Source: Tieghemostelium lacteum
Taxonomy: Eukaryota > Evosea > Eumycetozoa > Dictyosteliales > Raperosteliaceae
DNA length: 64,000 nucleotides
Assembly (NCBI GenBank): GCA_001606155.1
Contig: LODT01000004.1
Span: 124,001 to 188,000 of the forward strand
Direction: 5' to 3'
Shown here: piece by piece, positions 32,871-44,704 of the stretch
How the letters are laid out: each line of letters starts with the position of its first letter
Numbering within the stretch: the first letter of the stretch is position 1
Program-made: the position numbers and the translations under genes
The notes under the pieces: generated by a model
What the model was told of the DNA's origin: nothing
Seen by the model: the letters and a program-made list of their open reading frames with translations, nothing else
Database searches by the model: none

Positions 32871-35861
32871 ATGGGAAAAAAAGTTAATATAGATGAAATA
32901 TTAGGACATATATCATCTGATGATTTTAATACAATTCAAGATGGTTATAAAAATCTTATAAATTCAATGAAAGCTGGAAAAGTTAAAATTGATGTAAGGA
33001 TTGATATATTGAATATTGTTATTAGAGAAAAAGAAGAACATTTTGGAACTAATTAAATTATTGGGTTGTTGTAGAATGAGATTTTAGCAGAGATATCAAA
33101 TATTGTTATTAAACATTTAAATGAACAAGGGACAAATGAAAAGATTAGAGATACTGTGTTGGAGGTTAGTAACTTCCTTATTGATTTTATATTTGGTCAT
33201 GAAAATGAAAAAGAGATTATCAATAGTATATTGAGTTCCATTTTTAATAAGTATATTGGGAGTGAAGATCAAGCATGTAGAGATCAGATTCAGTCTATAA
33301 TCAATACTATTATACCTCCTTTTGGTTTCGAGAGAGTTTTAAACTTTCTACAAACAGACCAAAGAGAGAATCTACATAACTCAGAACAGATTATTGAACA
33401 TAAACTCTCAATTGTTGCCAATTTGATTGATGCATCAGTTGTTCCAGTTAGAGAGATGAAACCTCTCTTTAAGAGACTACTAATTGATAATTTAAAGAGA
33501 TCGAATACAGTCATTCAATTGACATTGCAGAATTGCATTTCTTCAATATACAAAGACATGGGCCAAGAGTTCTTAGTTGAGGTTCAATATCAGCAATTAG
33601 ACAGTACACTTCAAGAGAAATTAGAGAATATCACATCACAAGTTGTAATATCCTCTTCACCACCACTTTCATCAACTAGTACTTCCACCAGTTCTAGATC
33701 AACTAGAACCACTACAAAGGCAGCTAGTGCCAGTAATACCAGTAACACAAGCACTACTTCTTCCACCTCCAACACATCACCACCAATGTTAGGCCAAAAG
33801 AAATCCAATATCCCAATTGGCATTCAATTACAAATCAACTCACTAGATAAACATATATTAGAGACTAGAATGACAGAGATTATCAATACCATGAACGACA
33901 GTGAAGCAGAGTGGAAGATCAAACTAAACAATCTACTAATATTCCAATTAATGGTAGATGCCAACGCAACTAAATTAGATAATTTCATTCCACTATTTCA
34001 ACAACTAAAAGAATCCCTAGCTGCAACGGTTAATGATAAAAGATCACAAGTTGTAAAGGAAGTCTGTCAGATTATATCCAATGTAGTACAACATCTCCAA
34101 ACTGATTTTGAGCCATTTTTTGAAAGATTTACAGATGCTCTTGTAAAGAATCTAGTCATTACTGTAAAGGTTGTTTCAGAGTCCTCTGACTTGTGTATAA
34201 AAAACTGTATAAAATATGCAAAATCACCAAAGATTATCAATAAGTGTCTCGATATTTTGGAATCTGAGAAATCTGCTGTACTCCGTTCCAAAGCCTGTGA
34301 ATATTTGTATTTGGTATTGAGTGATCTACAACAACATCAATTGGAAAAGTATTTGGAGCAAATTGAAAAGATTATTACTATTGGTGTTAGAGATGCCTCT
34401 CCAATTTCGAGATCTTTCTCTAGACAGTCATTTATCATATTCTCTAAATATTGGAATCAGAAATCTATTCAATTACTTCAAAGCTTTGATCCATCTACTC
34501 AAAAGTCTATTCAAAAGGATATGGCAGCTTCATCACCTTCTACAACCACCACAACTACCACTACTGCACCAAAATCCCGTTTTGTCTTTGTAAAACCTCA
34601 AACTCAACAACCACCACCATCTAGTTCATCAAGTGGCTTTGTGATTCCTCTAGATGAGAATGATAGTCATCAAGAGGAAACTGAAAGTCCAAATTTAACG
34701 TCACAACAACAGTCATCATCATCATCATCATCACAACAAACACAACCACAACAACATAATTTTTCACTTTTTAATAATAGTAATAATAGTAATTCCAATT
34801 CTAGTATTTTTAAGAGTAGTAGTAGTAGTAACAAACCACCAACACCAACAACCAAATCCAATATTAATAATAGTTTTAGTAGTTTTATTGGTAGTGATCG
34901 TGAAAGTCACCACCAACATGAACCACAAATTAATTTATCATTTGATAACCATTTTTCCAATATAAGTAATCACAGTAAGAAAGCATCTTTACCAGATTTA
35001 AAACCATGTAAAAATTTATCCAACCCATCATCATCACCTAACACCAGTATCACATTAAATGAAAAGAAAAGACCAGCATCATCACTTTTAAAGGAAAATG
35101 AAAAGAAGAAATTAAATTCACCAAAAACCTCAACTGTAGCAATAACTAGTAATCTGATAACTAAATCAACAAAAACTGTAATTCCATTACAGTTGCCATT
35201 GAAAAGTAATGTTGGTATTCCAAAGAGAGTACCAATTGTTTCTGCTCCTATTACATCTACTCTGGTAGCTGGTGGTGGTAATGGAGGTTACCAAAATGAA
35301 AACGAAAATATAGTTAATATCATGCCTCTACCATCCCATGGTAACAATATACTAAAACAACACATTACATCATCTGCAGCAGTTAACACCTCTACAACAG
35401 CTTCTAAACCTACTACCACTGCTCCTTCGTGTTCAACTAAAGATATGACACCAAAAAGAGTATTAGTACCATCCCCATCAGCCAACACAACCAATATAGT
35501 AGCAACAGTATCTACAACTAAACCAAGTGCAACTAAAGCAATGTTAATTTCAAAAACTACTGAAAAACTGGTAAACAAAACCACTTCTAACACCACTGCA
35601 GCTACAACACCAAGTATTCCAAAAACCAATATAACCAACAAAACTACTATTATAAACAAACCACCTTTAATGTCAGCAAACTCTAGAGCTAAAAACTATG
35701 TTAAAGATCTAATAATGAATCAGAAATTAAATGCAAATATTAAGAAATCATCATCATCATCAACAACAACAACAACAACCACAGTTACCAAAACAATTAG
35801 ACCAACCAGTACTTCATCAACAAAACCCACTTCAGAATTGAGATTATCTGATTTAAAATAG
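32871..35861 (+). CDS. CLASP-family microtubule-associated protein (TOG domains)
   Basis: Exons 32871-32993 and 33075-35861, joined over an 81-nt intron (GTAAGG...TTGTAG, phase 0), give 969 aa. Two blocks of HEAT-like alpha helices are visible. The first is about residues 1-190. The second, about 270-470, has the CLASP_N pattern: SEAEWKIKLNNLL, LKESLAATVNDKRSQVVKEV, FEPFFERFTDALVKNLV and ITIGVRDASPISRSFSRQSF. CLASPs bind microtubule plus ends and the kinetochore-spindle interface and promote rescue. The C-terminal half is Ser/Thr/Asn/Gln-rich and disordered, with basic stretches likely to contact the microtubule lattice. The final helical domain of animal CLASPs is not evident, so partner recruitment may differ. 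Confidence 0.88.
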
Positions 35862-35970
35862 GACAAAAAGAATTCTCAAATACCATTTTTTTTCACAATG
35901 ATTTACCGTATCAATAAAAGCAATTATTAAATTATAATCTTTAAATGTACACCAAACTTTGTAGAGTTAT

Positions 35971-38900
35971 TTATTTTTCTCTAAATAATGCTGTATTACT
36001 TAGGAAATTTAAAAGTGGATTAGTTTTGATTACAGTGTGTAAATGAGTTGGAACTATTAGTTTTATGATACATTCTTCTCTTGGTTCTTTATCTCTCTCC
36101 TGTTGATAAACCGTCAGGGTCTCTGAGATGAGAGATTTCATAAAAAGCATTGCACTGACATAGATCATCTCTTCAGCATCAAAGTCATTATTTAAAGGAT
36201 CCTTTGATCTTGGTATATTAATAAGAGACAATATATTCTGTACCCAATCAATCTGATAGTTTGGTGACGGTAGTTTCATAGTTGACAAAACAGAAATTGG
36301 TGTTTTGGCATTGGGGTTAGGTTGTTTGGAATCCGAGTCAAAATTGACAGGATAAGTAATCTTAATCTGTGGAAATGACTTTGTAAGTGATGTATAAGTG
36401 TATCCTTTGAAATTTGAAGAACAGACTCTTTGTTTCTGTTCAAAGGTATCAGGTTGGTGACCTGTACCGCAATATTTACAGAAAAACAGTGGAAATAGGC
36501 CCAATGTTTTTTTAGGTGTTCCAGATTTACTAGTAGGTAAATTGGGTTTAGCAATAGCTGTCGATATCTGTTGTGATGTTGATGGTGCAAATAGATTATT
36601 TAGATTAAATGGAAACATTTGAATATGTGGTGTTGGTTCACTTGGTTTTACAGGTTGAACTGTAGTAGGTTGTTGCACTATAGTATTCGTTGTAACTGTA
36701 GTACTTTGATATTGTTGTGGTTTATATTGTTGAATGGAATTCTCAACAATACTAGAACTATTAACTAATGGGAATATATTATCCATCATTGGTTGCATAC
36801 TTGACGATGGTGTCAATGGTGCTGATAGTGGTGTAACCTCCATTACCTCACTCTTTATATCTATACTACTACTATTATTTTGTAAAATTGTTTTTTCAGA
36901 ATCTTGTAGTGGGGTAGAGTGTGGGATGTCTAGTGGTTGTTCTGGATGTTCAAAAGCTGGTGTTAAAGGAGTTTCTGTTGAAATTTCTTTTGATGTTTGT
37001 TCTTCTGGTTGAGTTGGAGGTGGTAACTCAGGTTCCATGATAATATCCATTGGTGGTAAACTAGCTTTCAAAAGTTTTTCTCTTTCTTTTTTAGACTGAT
37101 ATTTTGATTTCTTTTTAGTGGGTTTAGAAATACCAGTTTCAGATTCAGATTCAGATTCCTTTTTAACACCAGAATGAGTATCAGATCCATCTATAGACTC
37201 TACAGGAATCATTGTAACATCTACACCATCCTTTTTCTCCAATTTCTCCCTTTCTAATCTCTCTAGTCTCTCTATCTTCTCCTTTTCTTCCTTTTCCTCA
37301 AATTCAATACGTTCTCTAAGAAGTTCCTCTTGACCTTGTGTCATTGGAGTCTTATTATTCAATCTACACCATCTAATTATATCTTTAATCTTAAATTCTT
37401 TTCCAACCGAAGACTTTATCCTATCTCTAATTAATTTGGCTCTTCTAAATTCACTTGAAAACTGTTTACCATATGTCCATTTTAACCATTTTTCTTTAGA
37501 TTTTGGTATTCTATATGGTAGTTTACTAGTTATTGGTAGTGAATCTTCACCATTACTATTATTATTATTATTACTATTACTATTGGTATCAATCATTTTG
37601 AATTTATTTGCATATTCATTCAGTGTAGATTGAATCTGATCAGAATTAATGGTTATACTATCTAAATTATCTAAAATTAGTTTCTGTTTCTGTTCTTTTT
37701 TAAGCTTTTTTAATTGTTCTTTTTCCTTTTCTTTTTCCAGTAACTGTTGTTGTTCAAGTTGCTGTTGTTTTTGTTGTTTTTCTCTCTTGTCAAAGAAATG
37801 TCTGTCTAGATCCAAATCAAATGCAGATTCAGAACCAAGACTAGTGACACCATACTGAATAGGTGTTTGAATTAATTTTAAATGATGTATAAAATCAATT
37901 GGCTTATTTCTGTGATCGTGAAAGAAAAGTTTAACACGTATTGGGAACTCTCCCCACCCTCTACGTGACAATTGAAATGGCTTATTTGTAATCTCAATGA
38001 GATTATTTGGTGCAAAACTATCATGTAAATAAAACCAAATTTTTTTGACATAGTATGAAATGTCAGGTTCGGATTCGACACCTCGTACATAGACCATCCA
38101 TTTATGAGTTGATTTGTCAGGTCCTATATGACTTGGATGAATTTGCATAGAGGTGTTACCAACGATAACTCTCTTTCTTATATAAAATCTCGAAGATGTT
38201 TCCTGGTCATTGTCATCTGTAGTCGAAGACAGAGGTGTAAGTGTACTAACCATAGTAGAATTTGGATTCAACAGAGGTAATGTTGATAATGAACTCTGTG
38301 AACTTATACTATTAGGTGTATTCAAAAGTGACGAAGATAATGAAGTAGATGATGAAATTGGTGATGATACTATACTACTACTATTACTAGCAGTCAGTAG
38401 CTGTGGTGATGTTGTTATTGGTGTTGTAGATGTATATTTAGATCTAGAAGGATCATCTAAAGGTACAACATTAGCATCAACAGGTTTTGCCAACTCCAAT
38501 ACCGCCTCTTCAGTACTATTAAATCTCAATAAATGTTTCAGTTTACAATGACTTGCAAAACCAACTGCATTTGAGAAATTCTCTTTACCACACTTTGTAC
38601 ACAATAACTGATAGAATTGGTTAGGTTTTGCCTGATAAAATACCCGGTTACTAACTTTACTCTTAATTTTACTTGAATTATTATTATTATTATTATTATT
38701 AGGAGATGAATTTGTTAAACTATTATTAGAACTAACATTAGACGATGATGGTGTTGATGATGATGATGTAGTAGTGGTAGTTGCTGTGTTTAGTTTATGG
38801 TATCTTTCAGAGGTTCTATATCTACCAAGACTATTTAACATTTCTTTTACTTTAAGTATTCTAGTATCAATTTCAATGAGATCGTCATCTTTGTTTTTGA

Positions 38901-39396
38901 TTTCAGTTGTGAATTCTTTTTCAATCATTGTCTTTAACTTTTTATTGAGAACATCTCGGTCAGAATCATTATTTACAATGAGTTTTCTCTTTAGTTTAGA
39001 TAATGATTGTCCAAGTACTGAAAATGGGTTACTATTAGGTCCCTTAGAGACTTGTGAAGAATGTTGTTCAATACCATTATCAATCTCAATTAATCTCTCA
39101 TCTATTCTATCTATAAGTTTATTTTCCATCTCTTTGAATTTACTATCAACCATCACCGAATACTTTTCATTCAGTAGTTCAATTTGTTTTTGGTGGAGTT
39201 TAAGTAACTGTTCAGATAGTAAATTAAACTTTTCATTATTTATATTTGGGTTATCATTGTTGTTGCTGTTGTTGTTACTGGTTTCCATTAAACTAAATAA
39301 CTGTGATTTTATATCACTTAATAGCGTATCTTTAATTTCATTTAATATATCATTCTTATTTATATCTTTGTTACTATTATTATTACTGTTATCCAT
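35971..39396 (-). CDS. YEATS-domain protein, YEATS2-like
   Basis: A single-exon 1141-aa nuclear protein. The YEATS domain occupies about residues 405-540: RKRVIVGNTSMQI, THKWMVYVRGVE, YYVKKIWFYLHDSF, PFQLSRRGWGEFPIRVKLFF, then HHLKLIQT. YEATS domains read acetylated or crotonylated histone lysines. Upstream is a coiled-coil region (about 30-190) and a Cys/His segment (LCTKCGKENFSNAVGFASHC) that looks like a zinc finger at about 260-290. The C-terminal part holds FFCKYCGTGHQP with a further Cys, and a conserved helical end. Long Ser/Asn/Thr runs separate the blocks. In animals YEATS2 is a subunit of the ATAC acetyltransferase complex; membership in such a complex here is inference. Orthology to YEATS2 rather than another YEATS protein is moderately likely. 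Confidence 0.85.
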   Translation of the reverse strand: MDNSNNNSNKDINKNDILNEIKDTLLSDIKSQLFSLMETSNNNSNNNDNPNINNEKFNLLSEQLLKLHQKQIELLNEKYSVMVDSKFKEMENKLIDRIDERLIEIDNGIEQHSSQVSKGPNSNPFSVLGQSLSKLKRKLIVNNDSDRDVLNKKLKTMIEKEFTTEIKNKDDDLIEIDTRILKVKEMLNSLGRYRTSERYHKLNTATTTTTSSSSTPSSSNVSSNNSLTNSSPNNNNNNNNSSKIKSKVSNRVFYQAKPNQFYQLLCTKCGKENFSNAVGFASHCKLKHLLRFNSTEEAVLELAKPVDANVVPLDDPSRSKYTSTTPITTSPQLLTASNSSSIVSSPISSSTSLSSSLLNTPNSISSQSSLSTLPLLNPNSTMVSTLTPLSSTTDDNDQETSSRFYIRKRVIVGNTSMQIHPSHIGPDKSTHKWMVYVRGVESEPDISYYVKKIWFYLHDSFAPNNLIEITNKPFQLSRRGWGEFPIRVKLFFHDHRNKPIDFIHHLKLIQTPIQYGVTSLGSESAFDLDLDRHFFDKREKQQKQQQLEQQQLLEKEKEKEQLKKLKKEQKQKLILDNLDSITINSDQIQSTLNEYANKFKMIDTNSNSNNNNNSNGEDSLPITSKLPYRIPKSKEKWLKWTYGKQFSSEFRRAKLIRDRIKSSVGKEFKIKDIIRWCRLNNKTPMTQGQEELLRERIEFEEKEEKEKIERLERLEREKLEKKDGVDVTMIPVESIDGSDTHSGVKKESESESETGISKPTKKKSKYQSKKEREKLLKASLPPMDIIMEPELPPPTQPEEQTSKEISTETPLTPAFEHPEQPLDIPHSTPLQDSEKTILQNNSSSIDIKSEVMEVTPLSAPLTPSSSMQPMMDNIFPLVNSSSIVENSIQQYKPQQYQSTTVTTNTIVQQPTTVQPVKPSEPTPHIQMFPFNLNNLFAPSTSQQISTAIAKPNLPTSKSGTPKKTLGLFPLFFCKYCGTGHQPDTFEQKQRVCSSNFKGYTYTSLTKSFPQIKITYPVNFDSDSKQPNPNAKTPISVLSTMKLPSPNYQIDWVQNILSLINIPRSKDPLNNDFDAEEMIYVSAMLFMKSLISETLTVYQQERDKEPREECIIKLIVPTHLHTVIKTNPLLNFLSNTALFREK

Positions 39397-39744
39397 TATT
39401 TTTTTTCATTTCTGATAGACTATAGAGATATAAATAATTATATAAATAATGTGAAAATGGGGTAATAATGAAAAAAATCTCAAAAAAAAATAAAAAAACA
39501 CTTTATGGATTCAGTTACAAGTTATACTATAATCTACAAATTTGCTATTTCCTCAAATGAATTATGATCAAAATAAAAATTCCTCAATTTTCACAATATT
39601 TCGTATTTGATCCAAAGGTATAAGTATAGTAGCATATGATTTCGTCTACTATTACTATTTAGTTATGTTTGTATTCACATAGAATAGATCTGATGTTTGA
39701 GGAGGTTGTTTTATATATTACTGTATTTATTATCTGTAAAAAGT
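39397..39744. other. Intergenic spacer
   Basis: Upstream region of the YEATS gene and 3' flank of rpl32. A/T-rich with an A run near 39480-39500. No gene or RNA recognised. Confidence 0.5.
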
Positions 39745-40211
39745 TTATTCTCTTTCTTCTGCTCTTAATCTGGCATTTGGTTGAGTTACTTTAATGTCAA
39801 GTTCGGCAGCTCTTTCAACAATAGATTTTCTGGTTCTGGCAGAACAACCGTGGAAAATTTCAGCAGCGTACATTCTGTTTTGCATCAAGAGAACTTCTAA
39901 TTCAGCAACATTTCTGATAACAAAACGTTTGAAACCATCTGGTGCAACATCTCTGGTGGATTTGGATGAACCAAAACCAATAGATGGCATTTGTCTGGCA
40001 CCTGAAAATCTTCTTCTGACTCTGTTATCAATACCTCTTGGTTTTCTCCATGATGGCTATATTTAATTATAATCCAAATTAGTCCTAATTCCTATTCCTA
40101 TTGTGTTGTTAATATATATACCTTAACTCTTTTGAAGAGATCAGATTGGAAACGAGCGAATTTAGCTGTTCTCTTCTTTACGATTTTAGATCTGACGACT
40201 GGTGAAGGCAT
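39745..40211 (-). CDS. rpl32: 60S ribosomal protein L32 (eL32)
   Basis: Exons 40122-40211 (30 codons) and 39745-40056 are joined over a 65-nt intron (GTATAT...ATATAG, phase 0), giving 133 aa, close to the 135 of the human protein. It begins [20 protein letters not shown], crosses the junction as [20 protein letters not shown], and contains [20 protein letters not shown] and [19 protein letters not shown], all typical of eL32. It is a structural component of the large ribosomal subunit. Confidence 0.96.
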
Positions 40212-40810
40212 TGTGACTAGATGAAGTGATAGATGTGTTAATCCTCTGTCTGTCTATGTAAAATGCTGTTGTCTCATAAAATATAGGTTTGTCCTTACAT
40301 ACTTATAGGCTAACAGAGAGTGAAACGAGAAACCGCAAAAAATTTTACAAAAATCTTCAAATTTAAATTTTATTTTTTTTGATTTTAATTTGATTTAGTT
40401 TGTTACTCCAATTCTATTTTTTACAATTTCATCAGAACTATTATAACATGTTTAGTTTAACATAGTTTATAAATTCTCAATTATATGAGCTAATATTTCA
40501 ATATATTAAAATTGTTAACAATTTTAATTCTAATTTACACATGACTTGACCTGGAACACCAGATTTTAGTCTAATATTAGAATATATTCAATAAGGCACA
40601 TTATAAAATATAAAATTCATTATATTTTGTAAAAATGATAGGTGGTAATTTAGGAAATTTGAAAATGTTTCTACGAAAGGAATCTTCTTATTTACTCGAA
40701 AATTTTATTTTAGAAATCTATTTTTATTTTTTTGATCAAAAATTTTTCCCATCAGTCCAAAATAAATTTTTTAAGTTGAAACACAAATTTTCTGTACACT
40801 ACAAATAATT
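40212..40810. other. Divergent intergenic region
   Basis: About 600 bases between rpl32 and a divergent membrane-protein gene. A/T-rich, with T runs near 40370-40420. No open frame or RNA recognised; it should contain both promoters. Confidence 0.5.
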
Positions 40811-41707
40811 ATGGATAACAACAATAATATGGAATATACAGTTGAAGTTAAAATTGATTCTACTAATGTTCTAAATGAACTAAACGATCTAATTGGTTCC
40901 ATCGACAATGCTTCCACAAATGACAACAATAACACTCTAAAAAGAGGTTTAATTGACAATATCCAAGATGATCATTCATCTTCATCTTCATCAAACTCAG
41001 AACATCACCACCACCAAAATGAAAACCTCAGTGCCAATAACACCCTTACAAAACAACAAACTGAATTTGTGTCTCCAGACCCCCAAAACACATTAACCAG
41101 ACAACAAGTTGAATCCGTGCATGTCCAGCAACCACCAGTTCAAAATCAACAACAACCAATTCAACATCAACAGCAGCAAGTATACCAACCACCTGTCTAT
41201 CCGCCACAGCAACAACAACCTCAACAGCCACAACAACCAATTTATAAACAACAAGCTTACCAACAACAACAACCACCTGTTTATCCACCACAGCAACAGC
41301 AACAACAACAACAGGTGTATCAACAGCCACCACAACAACATGTGACACCTGGATATTATCAACAACCACCACCAAATGTTATAGTTGTTAATAATGCTAA
41401 GGATGATAAGGAGAAGAAGAAGCAGGCTAGAAGACAAGAGGAGATGGTTGCTTCTATTATTGTATTTATCTTGGGGTGGTTTATACCATTTTTGTGGTTG
41501 GGTGGGTTTACTTATACAAGATCCAAGAACAATGTTGCCAGAGGTCTTGGAATTGCATCAGTTGTCTTATTTGTACTTGAGATTGCTGCTGGTGTTGCAA
41601 TTGGTATCTATATAATCATAGAATACACTGCTGGAAGAACACCATTCGTATCGGAAAGTTCCGATTATAATATTTATAATAGTTACTATTATAATAACCA
41701 ATATTAA
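40811..41707 (+). CDS. Pro/Gln-rich membrane protein with C-terminal membrane segments
   Basis: A 298-aa protein from a single exon. Residues about 1-90 are acidic and Asn/Ser-rich. Residues about 95-195 are a Pro/Gln/Tyr-rich region with repeats of the type VYPPQQQQ, which may bind WW or SH3-like partners. A short charged stretch (KDDKEKKKQARRQEEM) leads to two hydrophobic segments (about 212-232 and 243-270), separated by a short basic loop (TYTRSKNNVARG), and a Tyr/Asn-rich end. The overall layout, a long cytosolic low-complexity arm on a two-pass hairpin, recurs in dictyostelids, but I do not recognise the family or a function. Confidence 0.75.
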   Translation: MDNNNNMEYTVEVKIDSTNVLNELNDLIGSIDNASTNDNNNTLKRGLIDNIQDDHSSSSSSNSEHHHHQNENLSANNTLTKQQTEFVSPDPQNTLTRQQVESVHVQQPPVQNQQQPIQHQQQQVYQPPVYPPQQQQPQQPQQPIYKQQAYQQQQPPVYPPQQQQQQQQVYQQPPQQHVTPGYYQQPPPNVIVVNNAKDDKEKKKQARRQEEMVASIIVFILGWFIPFLWLGGFTYTRSKNNVARGLGIASVVLFVLEIAAGVAIGIYIIIEYTAGRTPFVSESSDYNIYNSYYYNNQY

Positions 41708-41885
41708 AATGTCTACTACTATTTCACATCATCATCATCAATATAAATAAAATCTATTCACATTCTATTACATATTATCTAATATATAATTACTCGCTAG
41801 TTTTTGAATAAGTGTAGAGCTATGTAGTTAGTAAAACTAAAAAGTTTAAAAATTTGATTTTTCTCTACATTTATATATCATTAAT

Positions 41886-42225
<340 letters not shown>

Positions 42226-43362
42226 TCTATAATCTAATGTAAAATTTAATATATATATACAATGGTTTTTTTTTTTTATAAATTAGATGATATATTTGAA
42301 TGTGTCTAAAGTGTAGATTCGATTTGTTAATTCCTTTATGTATCACAAAAAACAAATGAAAACGAAAAATCAAATTTTTTTATTTTTTATCATTTTCTTC
42401 CAAATTTTAAATTAAATTAGTTTTTTTCAAACAATCAAACAAAGTGATTTCAAATGAATTATCTACAATTTTGGTTTAGATTTGGATCAATGTTTACAAT
42501 AGGGTTCTCATTGAAAATTTTTTTCAAATTTTGTAAGATGGGTCGACATTAAACATATCATCTCTTATTTTCTTTTATAATATTACCATTATTTTGAATG
42601 ATGGCTCTATTCAAACTCTAAAAGGTATTTTTGAATCAGTTTTCTTTTTGAATATTAAGTCATCTTCACACAAGATTTGATATAGACATACTCAAACTGT
42701 ATTTACTTCCAAAACAAATGTTGATTAAAAATAACAATGTGTGGTGATTGTAAATATTTACATTTTAGGGGTACGTGTTTATGTATATATTTACACCACA
42801 CCAAATATGTTTAGAAAAAGGGTTGATTTTCATTTTGTTTGATTGGTTGTACAGATTTGGAAAATTGTGGTTAATGTGTGAGTGTGTTAATACAATTGGA
42901 TGTGTGTTAATTTCAAACTGAAGAAGAAAACTCTATTTTTTGTTATTTTAAATCTTCACCTTTGATTATTGATATTTGATATTTATTTTGTTTTCCCCTC
43001 TATCCAAAGAGATAATAGATATACATAGATTTACTATTCTTTCATTTGATTTAAAAAATTCCACCTAATTTTTATAATTTTTTTTCTTTAATAATTGTAA
43101 TTACACAAGTTCAATTTATAAATATATTTTAGAGAATACATTTATAGATTATTGCCATTTGTTTATTTCAAAATTTTATTTGTGCTTCTTCTATCTTCAC
43201 TCGCACCCCTCTAAAACTTGTAATTCACGGGATCTTATTTTTACTAGATTTTTTTATAAAAAAGGCAAAATTATTTAAAGTAAAATTATTATTTCTTGAA
43301 TTGTTTTTTTTTTGTTTTCAATTAATTAATTAAATCCCAAAAAAATCTTTATATGTTTTAAA
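42226..43362. other. Long divergent intergenic region between rpb10 and a kinase gene
   Basis: No gene found. An 8-bp inverted repeat, GTGTGGTG (42739-42746) with CACCACAC (42794-42801), and further TG-rich elements at 42875-42888 and 42901-42907 stand out from the A/T background. The 300 bases before the kinase ATG are almost pure A/T runs, typical of a dictyostelid promoter and 5' leader. Confidence 0.5.
42738..42907 (+). promoter_or_regulatory. Cluster of G-box-like (GBF-type) elements
   Basis: Several sequences fit the alternating G/T pattern (T/G)G(T/G)G(T/G)G(T/G) reported for the developmental G-box binding factor of Dictyostelium: TGTGTGG at 42738-42744, its opposite-strand partner GGTGTGG within 42794-42802, TGTGTG at 42875-42880, and TGTGTGT at 42901-42907. 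They lie about 450-625 bases before the kinase start. The match is by eye and such short motifs occur by chance. Confidence 0.35.
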
Positions 43363-44646
43363 ATGATACATAATGATGGTCATATTGTAAATGACCTCTC
43401 AACATTGTCAATAAAAAATAATAATCATACAAAAATGGAAAACAATAATAACAATAATACTGATTTAGTAACCAATAATAATAATGTAATTATTAGAAAT
43501 GGTATTAAAATAATAATTTCGCCTAGAAAACCATTAAGATCACCAAGTAAAGTATTTACTAAGCTTATAAAGAGAGATAGTGATACTTCAGTATTGACCA
43601 AATCACCAACAAAAAAGACAAGTACAACTACAGTTTCTTTGAGCACCACTGATGAAGCATTTGAATATTCATCAACATCTGAGTTTCCACTGAATTGGAG
43701 TGCCTCATCTGATGAAAGTACCGATAATTTACCTTGGAGAACACCAATTCAAGAAAGATCTGATATATTTACAGAATATTATGTGATGGGACCACAATTG
43801 GGTGAAGGTGCATCATGTAAAGTCTATCTAGTCACTGAAAAGCGAACTCAGAGGAAATACGCAGCCAAAGTCATTCCAACATACAAAATATTCAGAAAAG
43901 GTTTCTCATTGATTTCCAAAGAGATTAGTATAGTAAAGTATCTTGATCACCCAAACATTATCAAAATGTACGATTGTTTCTGTACTGAACAAAATGTGTA
44001 TATTATAATGGAATATGTGCGTGGTTATGAACTTTTTGACGAAATTGTTCAGAGAAAGTATCTAAGCGAACTGGAGTCTAGAACTATAATCCACCAGATA
44101 CTCAATGCTCTCTCCTATTTACATACAAAGAATATAGCTCATCGTGATTTAAAGCCTGAAAATATTAAATTTCTGACAACGGATGCAAATAGTCCTATAA
44201 AAGTTCTGGATTTTGGTTTTGCAAGATACCTCTCTAAAAATGATGATCAAGAGAACTGTTCACAGAGTTTACCAGTTGGTACACTCGGATACGAGTCACC
44301 AGAGATTCTGTTGAATAAGGCTAACAATTGTGCATCGGATATATGGTCTTTAGGTATCATTTGTTATATTCTTTTATGTGGATATCCACCATTTTTCTCA
44401 TTTAAATCAGATAGAAGTGATCTGACAACACTCGATAACAGTCCATTTTGGATACTTTTTAATGAAGATACTCCATATCTTCGAAAATCAATTTTGAAAT
44501 CCAAGTTTTCATTCTCTACCTATCATTGGGAGTTTATAAGTAACGAAGCAAAAGACTTTATAACACAATGTCTCATTATAGATCCCAATAAAAGGTTGAC
44601 TTCAATACATGGTTTATCCCACCCCTGGTTTCAATTGGATCTCTAA
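43363..44646 (+). CDS. CAMK-group serine/threonine protein kinase
   Basis: A 427-aa kinase from one exon. Residues 1-130 are a disordered Asn/Ser/Thr-rich extension with basic patches. The kinase domain spans about 139-425 and is complete: glycine loop GEGASCKVYLV (from residue 147), ATP Lys169 in AAKVI, catalytic HRDLKPEN with Asp262, DFG Asp283 in DFGFAR, an activation segment that ends GTLGYESPEIL, then DIWSLGIICYILLCGYPPF. The AKDFITQCLIIDPNKRLTS ending and GYPPFF sequence are typical of calcium/calmodulin-type kinases (CAMK group, possibly MAPKAPK- or RSK-related). There is no obvious calmodulin-binding tail after the domain, so regulation may be through the N-terminus. G-box-like sites upstream hint at developmental control. 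The exact subfamily is not settled. Confidence 0.92.
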   Translation: MIHNDGHIVNDLSTLSIKNNNHTKMENNNNNNTDLVTNNNNVIIRNGIKIIISPRKPLRSPSKVFTKLIKRDSDTSVLTKSPTKKTSTTTVSLSTTDEAFEYSSTSEFPLNWSASSDESTDNLPWRTPIQERSDIFTEYYVMGPQLGEGASCKVYLVTEKRTQRKYAAKVIPTYKIFRKGFSLISKEISIVKYLDHPNIIKMYDCFCTEQNVYIIMEYVRGYELFDEIVQRKYLSELESRTIIHQILNALSYLHTKNIAHRDLKPENIKFLTTDANSPIKVLDFGFARYLSKNDDQENCSQSLPVGTLGYESPEILLNKANNCASDIWSLGIICYILLCGYPPFFSFKSDRSDLTTLDNSPFWILFNEDTPYLRKSILKSKFSFSTYHWEFISNEAKDFITQCLIIDPNKRLTSIHGLSHPWFQLDL

Positions 44647-44704
44647 TATCTAGAGAATCAATAAAAAAAAAAAACAAAAATAACAAAAGCATTTTTAGTT
44701 TATT

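Noticed and set aside
33290-35659. Several minus-strand frames opposite the CLASP gene
   Set aside because: They are antisense of Ser/Thr-rich coding sequence, giving Val/Leu-rich translations without motifs.
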